A DNA stretch of 13,996 nucleotides from NCBI GenBank assembly GCA_023134875.1, contig JAGLUH010000189.1:1-13996 (forward strand), read 5' to 3'. The number at the start of each line of letters is the position of its first letter. Positions within the stretch are counted from its first letter, which is position 1. Below the pieces are notes generated by a model. That model had not been told where the DNA came from and did not search any database. It saw only the letters and a list, made by a program, of their open reading frames with translations. Source of the stretch: Candidatus Zixiibacteriota bacterium (GTDB lineage: Bacteria; Zixibacteria; MSB-5A5; CAIYYT01). Shown here piece by piece: positions 1-6,373 of this stretch. Both the position numbers and the translations under genes were made by a program.

Positions 1-1588
1 GAGGTTCTCTCAGGCACGCTCCCCGTAGATCTGCATCCTGGAGATTAGCATCTCTAAGGAACGTCCTGACGAGTGTTGCATATCGGAGGTCAGCCCCCTG
101 AAGATACGCCCCCGACAAGTTCGCATCTGTCAGGTCGGCATACCGCAGATCCGCCCCCCTTAAGTCCGCATTCACGAGAAAGGCACCTAAGGCATCAACA
201 AAGGTAAGGTTCGCCCCTTTGAGATCCGCGCCTATTACATCTCGGCCCGCGTTAATGTCGAACCGCTTGTAACCAGGCGGTCTTGCAGAGACATGCGCTT
301 CTCTGAAATCAGCGAAAGGATCATAGCCAAAGGCCCGATACACGGAGGGGAGCCCACTGTAGAAGCCATCGTCCACTGGCAAACGACTTCCCGTAATAGT
401 AAGGAAGGTTACCAGTGCAAAGAAGAGTACCGATACCGCCATGACAGATACAACTATCCAAGATATTCGCTTAAACGATTTTCTTAACCCATCAGTTTGC
501 CAAGCCTCACCTTTCAATGTTCTTTTCCCAATCTGCCAATATGCGACGGCAAAAACAAGTGAAGCAGTCACCAAAAACGTATGGACGACTGACCAGACTA
601 ACTCATGTCTAGTCAGGAATCGGAGCCAGAACCAACTGATAGTGATCGGAACTACCCACCACGCAAGAAAGATCGAAACGACATTCTGAATCTTGGAAAA
701 CGGGGGTCTTCTATCTTTCAAATGCTTGAAATAGGCTGTTACCAGCCCTATGAGAAGCCATGAATCCGCCCGTTCATCCAGTCCCCGTCCATCCGGGAAC
801 TTCGCCGGCAGGAGAGATAATTGCCGCCACATTCTTTGAGTATAGAGATGGAAGTACACGAAAATCGCCAAGAGTATTAAGGGAGCGAAAGCGTAAAACC
901 CGACGATCTTAATGCCAGTACCAACAATCGGCAGAGCAGGCAGGCTGCTGTTTGTTAGTAGTTGGATGTCGGTAGTGGCGCCGATACTGAGCCAGCTATA
1001 CAGACAAAGGAAGAGCATGGCGAGAAAAAGCTTCCTCGCATAACTAGCGGTCTGGCTGACGGCCGCGAGAGCGCTGAATTTGTTTATCTCTTCGGGCAAC
1101 TCGGCACCTGACAGATCCGCTCCTGCAAGCTGCTCTGAATGTAACCCCGTTGTGTTTCTCAAGTCAGCGTCACAAAGAATTGCCTCTTGGAGACAAGCAT
1201 CTCGTAAGGACGCCCCCGATAGATTTGCGCGCTCAAGATCAGCGCCCTGAAGCTTAGCGCTGCTCAAATTCGCCTCCCTTAGCGTAGCATCTGACAGGGT
1301 TACCCTGGTCAGGACAGCATCGCGAAGATCAGCTGCCTGCAAGTTTGCGCTGCTGAAGTCTGATTCTTGCAGGTCAGCTCCTCGAAGATTGACAACGCCA
1401 ATTATGCCTGTGACTTTGCTGGCGGCGAGAGGCAACTTCTCGCCCGACAAATCATAATCTACCAGCACCGCGCGGCAGCCCGCCGTCTCGCCCGAATCCA
1501 ACCATTCCTTGTGTTGCCTGAGAACCTCAACGAGCTTCTCCTGACTGATGGTCGATGGTGCCTCACTCTTTTGATCTGGTTTGCCTAT
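1..1588 (-). CDS. Pentapeptide-repeat membrane protein (3' end beyond window)
   Basis: An uninterrupted minus-strand frame of 529 codons runs off the left edge. Numbering from the ATA at 1588, it shows a helical N-terminus (about 15-34, HKEWLDSGE) typical of pentapeptide proteins. A first block of A(D/N)Lxx pentapeptides follows (about 66-163, e.g. ANLQAADLRDA). A hydrophobic middle has about five membrane segments (roughly 187-205, 228-249, 301-322, 330-350, 375-397) plus a weaker one near 277-288. A second repeat block starts near 451 (GADLKGANL) and continues past the window. Pentapeptide repeats fold as a right-handed quadrilateral beta-helix; the function here is unknown. No ATG, GTG or TTG occurs between the upstream in-frame TAG (1601-1603) and the conserved N-terminal helix. 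The start is therefore unresolved: ATA at 1588 behind GAGAGGG (1593-1599) fits best by spacing, or the 5' end is damaged. The coding call is strong; the start is weak. Confidence 0.82.
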   Translation of the reverse strand, partial: MGKPDQKSEAPSTISQEKLVEVLRQHKEWLDSGETAGCRAVLVDYDLSGEKLPLAASKVTGIIGVVNLRGADLQESDFSSANLQAADLRDAVLTRVTLSDATLREANLSSAKLQGADLERANLSGASLRDACLQEAILCDADLRNTTGLHSEQLAGADLSGAELPEEINKFSALAAVSQTASYARKLFLAMLFLCLYSWLSIGATTDIQLLTNSSLPALPIVGTGIKIVGFYAFAPLILLAIFVYFHLYTQRMWRQLSLLPAKFPDGRGLDERADSWLLIGLVTAYFKHLKDRRPPFSKIQNVVSIFLAWWVVPITISWFWLRFLTRHELVWSVVHTFLVTASLVFAVAYWQIGKRTLKGEAWQTDGLRKSFKRISWIVVSVMAVSVLFFALVTFLTITGSRLPVDDGFYSGLPSVYRAFGYDPFADFREAHVSARPPGYKRFDINAGRDVIGADLKGANLTFVDALGAFLVNADLRGADLRYADLTDANLSGAYLQGADLRYATLVRTFLRDANLQDADLRGACLREP

Positions 1589-1600
1589 GATGCCCTCTCT

Positions 1601-1741
1601 CTATATGTTCCACTATATAGTTATAAATTCGCCTAACGCCGGCGGAAAGTCAATCAGTTTCCAGCCAGCCCTGCTTTGCCGCCTTATCCTGACAGCACGC
1701 AAGTCGGGGTTGCTGGCGCTGATATAGAAATGAGTTCGCAT
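1601..1741 (-). other. Short ORF, possible gene remnant
   Basis: Minus-strand ORF of 46 codons plus stop. It starts at ATG 1739-1741 and ends at TAG 1601-1603, directly upstream of and in the same frame as the pentapeptide gene. The protein contains ISASNPDLRAVRIRRQSRAG and WKLIDFPPALG, an ordinary-looking composition rather than antisense noise. I do not recognise a domain. The frame stays open upstream of the ATG to a TGA near 1800, so it could be the tail of a lost gene. It lies antisense to the promoter of the 1846 gene. It may be chance. Confidence 0.25.
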
Positions 1742-1756
1742 CACCCAATTCTTCCC

Positions 1757-1785
1757 TTGACAACTGCATTGTGCCAGTCTACTTT
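1757..1785 (+). promoter_or_regulatory. Sigma-70-type promoter for the 1846 gene
   Basis: A perfect -35 TTGACA (1757-1762), a 17-nt spacer and a -10 TACTTT (1780-1785) lie about 60 nt before the ATG at 1846. Transcription would start near 1792 and could continue into lepB. The -35 and spacing are ideal; the -10 matches the consensus at three of six positions. Confidence 0.55.
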
Positions 1786-1845
1786 TTTTGCTGGCTGATC
1801 AATTATGATTGGTGCGGATAAAAACACCAGCAGGAGGATCATATC

Positions 1846-2976
1846 ATGTCAACCATGCGTTATAGTTACTGGGATATTCTCAAGGCGCCGCGGATTGCCC
1901 TGTCGGGTAAGAACCTCCTGGCGCAGGGGCGGGCGCTCCTTTACGGTTATGTCATTTACCTAATTCTCACTTACGCCGCTCTGCTGATCGATGGTATCAA
2001 CTGGGGCTATATCTGGAGCAATCATTACATTTTTCCTTTCACAAATCTTGATTTTCAATACTGGTATAGCAAACTGATCTGGCTGGTGGCAATCATCCAG
2101 TTCGGCGTCTGGTTCTACTACGGCAGCCTGACAGTGGCGAAACTCGCTTTCGAGGAGCTGAAGGGCAACTACTTCTTCCCTCTCAAAGAGGCCGCCCGCG
2201 AGGCGCGCACTGGCTTGCGAATTCTGCTGGTGGCGTTAATCGTGCCCGCATTGCTGGTAGTCGTGCTGGCGCTGCTGCAGGCGGTATACGGCCTGATTGC
2301 GTTGATTCCCGGTGTCGGTGAGATTATCTATGCTGTTAGCTACGGTATCCCTCTTTTTATCTGGTCGTTATTTGTTGTCTTTGTCGCTTTCGGTCTGGCG
2401 ACCGCGTTTCTCACCCTGCCGGCAATTGCCACGATTAACGAGAAGGACAGTTTCGGCGCCACTTTCCATATATTCAATGTTATCTGGACACAACCGTTGC
2501 GCTGGGTTTCCCTGACGGCGATCTCGCTGGCACTGGCCAAAGTGGGAACATTCGTCCTCGGCTACTTCATCATACGCAGTCTGCAATTGACCAACTTTAC
2601 CGCGGCTCTGTTCGCTGGCGACAAGATGAGAAGCATATTCGCCACCGGCTACGATATGTTCACCCGCCGCGGCGCAATGCTCGATTTCTTCTGTTCCCTC
2701 TATCCCGGTTCCAGTATTCGCTTTGACTGGCTAACCATTGCCGGCTTTGCCGATGCAGACGGCAGCGGCTATATCGCGGCGTTAATTATCCTCGGCGTGC
2801 TCACCCTACTAGCCTTGTTGATTATATCCTACGGTCTCAGTATCATCACCTGCGGCCAGGTAATCGCTTTTTTATTGGTGCGCTACCATGAAGACAACGA
2901 AAAACTGACCGAGGAGCTGGTCGCCACCGAGATCACCCCGCAAAGCCCGCCGGCAGAACCGCCTGCCGAAGCCTGA
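1846..2976 (+). CDS. Multi-pass membrane protein of unknown function
   Basis: 376-residue protein with a clear ribosome-binding site (AGGAGG, about 8 nt before ATG 1846). It has about seven hydrophobic segments: roughly 32-49, 77-94, 125-150, 167-192, 219-242 and a long stretch 309-347 that can hold two. A charged amphipathic loop follows the second segment (EELKGNYFFPLKEAAREAR). The C-terminal tail is acidic, then Pro/Ala-rich (SPPAEPPAEA), and probably cytoplasmic. No signal peptide, enzyme motif or named domain is recognisable. It precedes lepB by 108 nt on the same strand, so the two may be co-transcribed. It could be a transporter-like or assembly-related inner-membrane protein, but nothing visible decides that. 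The coding call is firm; the role is unknown. Confidence 0.85.
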   Translation: MSTMRYSYWDILKAPRIALSGKNLLAQGRALLYGYVIYLILTYAALLIDGINWGYIWSNHYIFPFTNLDFQYWYSKLIWLVAIIQFGVWFYYGSLTVAKLAFEELKGNYFFPLKEAAREARTGLRILLVALIVPALLVVVLALLQAVYGLIALIPGVGEIIYAVSYGIPLFIWSLFVVFVAFGLATAFLTLPAIATINEKDSFGATFHIFNVIWTQPLRWVSLTAISLALAKVGTFVLGYFIIRSLQLTNFTAALFAGDKMRSIFATGYDMFTRRGAMLDFFCSLYPGSSIRFDWLTIAGFADADGSGYIAALIILGVLTLLALLIISYGLSIITCGQVIAFLLVRYHEDNEKLTEELVATEITPQSPPAEPPAEA

Positions 2977-2987
2977 CAGGCTGTCAG
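2973..2987 (+). terminator. Small hairpin at the end of the 1846 gene
   Basis: CTGACA (2973-2978), loop GGC, TGTCAG (2982-2987) form a 6-bp hairpin that overlaps the TGA stop at 2974-2976. No T-run follows, so it is at best a weak or attenuating terminator, or an mRNA 3'-end structure, before lepB. Confidence 0.22.
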
Positions 2988-3084
2988 AACCGGCAATCTT
3001 ACCCACCTGTTTCGCATTGCACCATCCGCCGGCGGTCAACTAAGCGATCAATGAAACGACCAATCGAGCCGATAATAGCGATGA

Positions 3085-3780
3085 GTGGAAACAGACGTTC
3101 AAACCATTGCCGCCGTCCGGTTGGCCGACCGAAAACGGCAGGCCTTTGTCAAAGAATACGTTGAAGCGATCCTGATCGCGATCGTGATTGCCGTAATCCT
3201 GCGCATGTTCGTGGTTCAGGCGTACCGGGTATCGTCCGGTTCGATGGAGAGCACACTCCAGGAAGGCGATTTCCTGTTCGTTAACAAATTTACCTACATT
3301 TTTTCCGAGCCTAAGCTGGGCGATATTATCGTTTTTGAGTATCCCTTGAATCCCGCCAAGGATTTTATCAAGAGAATAGTGGCACTGCCGGGGCAGAAAG
3401 TAGAGATCAGGGACAAGCGGTTCTACGTTGACGATATCCTGGTGACCGGAACGCCGGGCGTTATACACACCGATTCTGGGATCATTCCGGAGTTGTTCTC
3501 CTCACGAGACAACTTCGGACCGTACCAGGTGCCGGCGGGACAGTATTTCGTCATGGGCGACAATCGTGACGATAGTCGCGACTCTCGCTTCTGGGGCTCC
3601 CTGGAACGGAAATACATTAAGGGCAAGGTGTTGTTCATCTACTGGAGCTGGGCGCCCGACCCCAATGCGCCGACTATCGGCCCGCCTATATACATTGATG
3701 GACTGATCTCATCGATATTCTATAACATCACCCATCTGGGCAGTCGCCTGCGCCTGGGTCGAATCTTCAAGACAGTCTAA
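3085..3780 (+). CDS. lepB: Signal peptidase I
   Basis: 231-residue type I signal peptidase, which cleaves signal peptides from exported preproteins at the outer face of the inner membrane. One N-terminal membrane anchor lies at about 24-45. Box B is SGSMESTL, with catalytic Ser53 just before Met54. Box D is KRIVALPG, with general-base Lys96. Box E is GDNRDDSRDSRFWG at about 158-171. All catalytic elements are present and the length is normal. The start is GTG 3085, immediately after an in-frame TGA (3082-3084), so translation cannot begin upstream. No convincing ribosome-binding site is visible, and the overlapping out-of-frame ATG at 3081 is ignored. The gene lies downstream of the 376-residue membrane protein on the same strand. 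The C-terminal tail after the usual fold (about 200-231) is slightly basic and amphipathic. Confidence 0.96.
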   Translation: METDVQTIAAVRLADRKRQAFVKEYVEAILIAIVIAVILRMFVVQAYRVSSGSMESTLQEGDFLFVNKFTYIFSEPKLGDIIVFEYPLNPAKDFIKRIVALPGQKVEIRDKRFYVDDILVTGTPGVIHTDSGIIPELFSSRDNFGPYQVPAGQYFVMGDNRDDSRDSRFWGSLERKYIKGKVLFIYWSWAPDPNAPTIGPPIYIDGLISSIFYNITHLGSRLRLGRIFKTV

Positions 3781-3853
3781 CTGCCTGGTACAACTCGTAG
3801 GGCTATGGGGTACGCCATCCCTCCGGGGCATAAGCACTAACTTAAGGCTGGCT

Positions 3854-4028
3854 CTATAGACACAGTTTAGCGCCCGGTTTTTCCATCTGTAGTTTTCTTT
3901 TACGGGTTGGCTCTCTTAAGTCTGTTGAGATTTGCGGCCAGTTTTTGACGCATGCTCGAAGACGGAGTATTGGGTTAACAGTATTGCTAAGGAGATGTAG
4001 CATCAATGACGTTTCCCGCCAAAGGCAA
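3854..4028 (-). pseudogene. Out-of-frame C-terminus of the IS4 transposase
   Basis: From about 4028 down to TAG 3854-3856 the minus +1 frame reads LWRETSLMLHLL, then VNPILRLRACVKNWPQIST, then LREPTRKRKLQ. From memory of the family, IS4 transposases end with a Trp-Pro and basic Glu-Pro-rich pattern of this kind. It overlaps the last 14 codons of the 360-codon frame. Re-joining gives a protein of about 400 residues, close to the usual IS4 length. The exact join is inferred. Confidence 0.6.
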
Positions 4029-5069
4029 CGAGCCCTGCGCATATTCCTTGGCGATCGGGTACCCCCAGGGAAAAAATCTTTCCGCCGCGACAATCAGCGC
4101 TTCCACCAGGAAGGCCACTAAAAGCTTTCCATGCATCCAAGCCTGCGCCGCCTGAAAATCTTTATTCTTCAAGTGGCCGAGCCCGATAATCGACTTCAAC
4201 CGCTTGAAAACCAATTCGATTTGCCAGCGACCACGATACACTTCTAAGACCGTTGTCGGCCTAACCTTTCGGTCAAGTGTCGTAAAAACAAATGTATAGG
4301 CGGCAGACTCTGATGTTTCCGGTCTCACTTTAGCTCCCTTCCTACCGTTGTCTCGCAGCGCCTTGCGCCGGGCTTTCTCCGCAGCCGCTTTGCTCTTTCT
4401 TATCGCACAGACTCTGCCCGCGATAGTAACCTCCCGGTGTTTCACCCAGACATCCCAGTCCCCCACTTTCCTTCCCCTAAGGGTTCGCAACTGCTGTAAC
4501 AGTGGAAAGGAAGCTCCCTTCTCATCGACAAGAGGAACAGTCGTCAAATTGATCCGAACCAATACTGCGCCACCGCTATTGACTACATGGGCGATTCCCG
4601 GCGGATGAGCATATCCCCTGTCACCGACAAACAGGTCGGCGCTCTTAATATCGAAACGCTTGAATGATTCCCCGGTTTTCGGACTTGTAATATGAACCTC
4701 ATCACAACGCAAAGAAGGCAAGCAGATCGAATAGTGTATCCTCCAAGTAGAGCCGGTGCTGCCCGGTTCCTGAATAGTAGAGCTATCAACAACTCTTATC
4801 TTCAGATCTTCACCGAATATCGCCGAAGGCTGTTTATCGATCCATTCCTCCATCACTCGTTGCGCCATCCACCGTAGCCATTCACCCGAACTCTTAAGCC
4901 GTTTGAGCAAGGCGACATCAGAGATGGAAACAATCTTTCCCTGCTTGGCCCGCGTCGCAGTCTCTCTCAAAGAACAGCCGTCAGCCAAATGAATTAGCAA
5001 TGTTCGTAGTAAAGACTCGGCGTCGGGAAATTTCCGGCAACGCACTAGTGCTCTTTCAAGATTAAACAT
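3987..5069 (-). CDS. IS4-family transposase, frameshifted near its C-terminus
   Basis: 360-codon DDE transposase frame. The first catalytic Asp is D95 in VVDSS, the second D150 in VGDRGY. The IS4 signature Y-x2-R-x3-E-x6-K is exact (Y278, R281, E285, K292, within YRGRWQIELVFKRLK), with E285 the third catalytic residue. The N-terminal all-helical region (about 1-80) is present. This frame ends in a tail that looks foreign to the family (about residue 347 on). The expected C-terminal sequence (LWRETSLML, then NWPQISTDLREPTRKRK) continues in the +1 frame to a TAG at 3854-3856. A net one-base change near 4020-4030 would join them. No ribosome-binding site is evident before ATG 5069, and an in-frame TGA lies about 30 nt upstream. 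The catalytic core is intact; activity of the truncated product is doubtful. Confidence 0.87.
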   Translation of the reverse strand: MFNLERALVRCRKFPDAESLLRTLLIHLADGCSLRETATRAKQGKIVSISDVALLKRLKSSGEWLRWMAQRVMEEWIDKQPSAIFGEDLKIRVVDSSTIQEPGSTGSTWRIHYSICLPSLRCDEVHITSPKTGESFKRFDIKSADLFVGDRGYAHPPGIAHVVNSGGAVLVRINLTTVPLVDEKGASFPLLQQLRTLRGRKVGDWDVWVKHREVTIAGRVCAIRKSKAAAEKARRKALRDNGRKGAKVRPETSESAAYTFVFTTLDRKVRPTTVLEVYRGRWQIELVFKRLKSIIGLGHLKNKDFQAAQAWMHGKLLVAFLVEALIVAAERFFPWGYPIAKEYAQGSLPLAGNVIDATSP

Positions 5070-5131
5070 AGGAGTGACGTAATCTGGTCGATATCTTCAT
5101 TAGGACCTGACTTTCCTGATGGAGGATCACC

Positions 5132-5575
5132 ATGAACAAGAAGTACATTGTGCGGCTCTCGGACCAAGAGCGTAGAGGACTGGAGCAACTTAGCGCCAAG
5201 GGCAAGACCGTTGCGTACGGGATTCGGCATGCCCACATCCTGCTGAAGGCTGATGCTGACGGACCAAACTGGACTGACTGGCGTATTGCCGAGGCTTTCT
5301 CTTGCCATGCGCGTACGGTCGAGGGCATCCGGAAACGATTCGTCGAGCAGGGGCTCGATGCGGCGCTGAATCGAAAGAAGCGCGAAATGCCGCCGCGGGA
5401 AAAACTACTCGACGGCGAAAAAGAGGCCCGCTTGATCGCGCTGAGTTGCAGCAAACCGCCCAAGGGCCAAGCGCGCTGGACGCTGCATCTGCTGGCGGAC
5501 AAGATGGTGGAACTGAAGGTAGTGGAAAGCATTTCACACGAGACCGTGCGGCAGACGCTTAAAAAAACGAACTGA
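5132..5575 (+). CDS. IS630-family transposase, N-terminal frame
   Basis: 147 codons with a strong ribosome-binding site (GGAGG 5121-5125, six bases before ATG 5132). It carries the DNA-binding half of an IS630 transposase: a helix-turn-helix region at about 27-75 (HAHILLKADADG, then WRIAEAFSCHARTVEGIRKR), the linker NRKKREMPPREK, and a second winged-helix-like part ending SHETVRQTLKK. The frame runs into TGA (5573-5575) just after seven A residues (5561-5567). A -1 slip there continues in the next frame as NELKPPAAAGW-VIPPKQN, giving the expected uninterrupted family sequence of about 377 residues. Alone it would be a DNA-binding protein without catalytic residues. Confidence 0.85.
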   Translation: MNKKYIVRLSDQERRGLEQLSAKGKTVAYGIRHAHILLKADADGPNWTDWRIAEAFSCHARTVEGIRKRFVEQGLDAALNRKKREMPPREKLLDGEKEARLIALSCSKPPKGQARWTLHLLADKMVELKVVESISHETVRQTLKKTN

Positions 5576-5595
5576 AGCCGCCCGCCGCGGCGGGC
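5561..5595 (+). promoter_or_regulatory. Possible -1 frameshift signal: A7 run plus GC hairpin
   Basis: Seven A residues (5561-5567) are followed after 12 nt by a perfect 16-nt palindrome, GCCCGCCGCGGCGGGC (5580-5595), able to form a 6-bp all-GC hairpin with a CGCG loop. The upstream frame closes at 5573-5575 and the downstream frame opens only after TAA 5560-5562. A slip must therefore occur within about 10 nt that include the A-run. Programmed slippage or loss of one A by mutation or sequencing error are both possible. Confidence 0.45.
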
Positions 5596-5598
5596 TGG

Positions 5599-6264
5599 GT
5601 GATACCGCCGAAACAGAATGCGGATTTTGTCGCGCACATGGAGGACGTCCTGGAAGTCTACAAGCGGCCTTATGATCCGGATTATCCGGTTGTATGCATG
5701 GACGAGCAACCAACACAGCTAATCAAGGAGACCCGCCGGAAGATAGAAGCGGCCCCCGGTTGGGCGGAGCGCGTGGATTACGAGTATGAGCGGAACGGGA
5801 CGGTGAACAATTTCATGTTTAACGAGCCTCTGGGCAACTGGCGGAAGGTGAACGTCCGGGAGCGCAAGACGATGATTGACTGGGCGCATGAGATTAAGGA
5901 ACTTCTGGATGTGGATTACCCGGAAGCGGAAAAGGTGGTTCTGGTCATGGACAATCTGAACACGCACAAGCCTGCGTCCCTTTACGAGGCGTTCGAGCCA
6001 CGAGAAGCACAGCGTCTTTTGGAGCGGCTTGAGATACACCATACACCAAGGCACGGGAGTTGGCTGAACATTGCGGAGATCGAGTTGAGCGTGTTCACAA
6101 AACAATGTCTTAATCGAAGGATACCTGACATTGAAACGTTAAGGAAAGAGGCGCGTGAGTGGTATAGAGAGCGCAACCAGAGTCAAAAGGGCGTCGACTG
6201 GCGATTCACAACAAAGGACGCAAGAATCAAGCTCAAGCGGTTGTACCCACAAAGTAAATCTTGA
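5599..6264 (+). CDS. IS630-family transposase, catalytic frame
   Basis: 221 codons counted from GTG 5599. The frame is actually open from 5563, right after an in-frame TAA at 5560-5562, so it is probably entered by frameshift at the A7 run and not by independent initiation. It contains the RNase H-like DDE domain: D35 in VVCMDEQ, D118 in VLVMDNLNTH, and E160 in GSWLNIAE. The C-terminal WRFTTKDARIKLKRLYP ending is typical of the family. The catalytic domain looks complete from IPPKQNADF to the end. GTG 5599 has no clear ribosome-binding site; it is preceded by a GC-rich hairpin. If no frameshift occurs, the element is dead. Confidence 0.86.
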   Translation: MIPPKQNADFVAHMEDVLEVYKRPYDPDYPVVCMDEQPTQLIKETRRKIEAAPGWAERVDYEYERNGTVNNFMFNEPLGNWRKVNVRERKTMIDWAHEIKELLDVDYPEAEKVVLVMDNLNTHKPASLYEAFEPREAQRLLERLEIHHTPRHGSWLNIAEIELSVFTKQCLNRRIPDIETLRKEAREWYRERNQSQKGVDWRFTTKDARIKLKRLYPQSKS

Positions 6265-6286
6265 AGGTCTACTAGGAGTCATGTTG

Positions 6287-6316
6287 ACTCAAGCCCACCT
6301 GTAAGATGGAGTACCT
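6287..6316 (+). repeat. Imperfect direct repeat, copy A
   Basis: ACTCA-x-GCCCACCTGT followed by a G-rich stretch and TACCT. A similar 31-nt sequence in the same orientation lies at 8007-8037, beyond the pentapeptide gene 6374-7813. The first 16 positions match at 15; the rest matches with one gap. It could be a recombination or insertion footprint, but the similarity is only marginally above chance for a window this long. Confidence 0.35.
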
Positions 6317-6373
6317 TGTATTAGATATCATACCTTGGGCGTGTTTGTTCAAATCGTGTTGAAGCAGGATGCT

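Larger units (their letters stand above)
3854..5069 (-). mobile_element. IS4-family insertion sequence, coding extent
   Basis: The span covers the transposase plus its out-of-frame C-terminal piece. The element's left end should lie between the lepB stop (3780) and 3854, where CACTAACTTAAGGC (3836-3849) is a candidate terminal sequence. The right end should lie in 5070-5131. I could not find a matching inverted repeat or target duplication by eye, so the boundaries are coding limits and not true ends. Confidence 0.6.
5132..6264 (+). mobile_element. IS630-family insertion sequence, coding extent
   Basis: Two overlapping-by-frameshift reading frames encode one IS630-type transposase. The left end must lie in the 62 nt between this gene and the IS4 transposase start, and the right end between 6265 and about 6373. 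Members of this family insert at TA; TA occurs at several places in both gaps. I did not find a convincing inverted repeat pair, so the ends are not set. Confidence 0.6.

Noticed and set aside
1..260. Regularly spaced, similar 15-nt units resembling a tandem repeat or array
   Set aside because: They are the DNA image of pentapeptide codons (A-D-L-x-x) on the minus strand, not a CRISPR or satellite array; units vary and there are no spacers.
3001..3012. CCCACCTGTTT near 3002, similar to the direct repeats at 6287 and 8007
   Set aside because: Only an 11-base match with no extended similarity; many such matches are expected by chance in 14 kb.
3040..3468. 142-codon minus-strand ORF opposite lepB
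   Set aside because: Antisense shadow of the strongly conserved signal peptidase.
5062..5709. 215-codon minus-strand ORF across the IS630 N-terminal frame
   Set aside because: It is antisense to a well-supported transposase and is Ser/Arg/Phe-rich without a recognisable domain.
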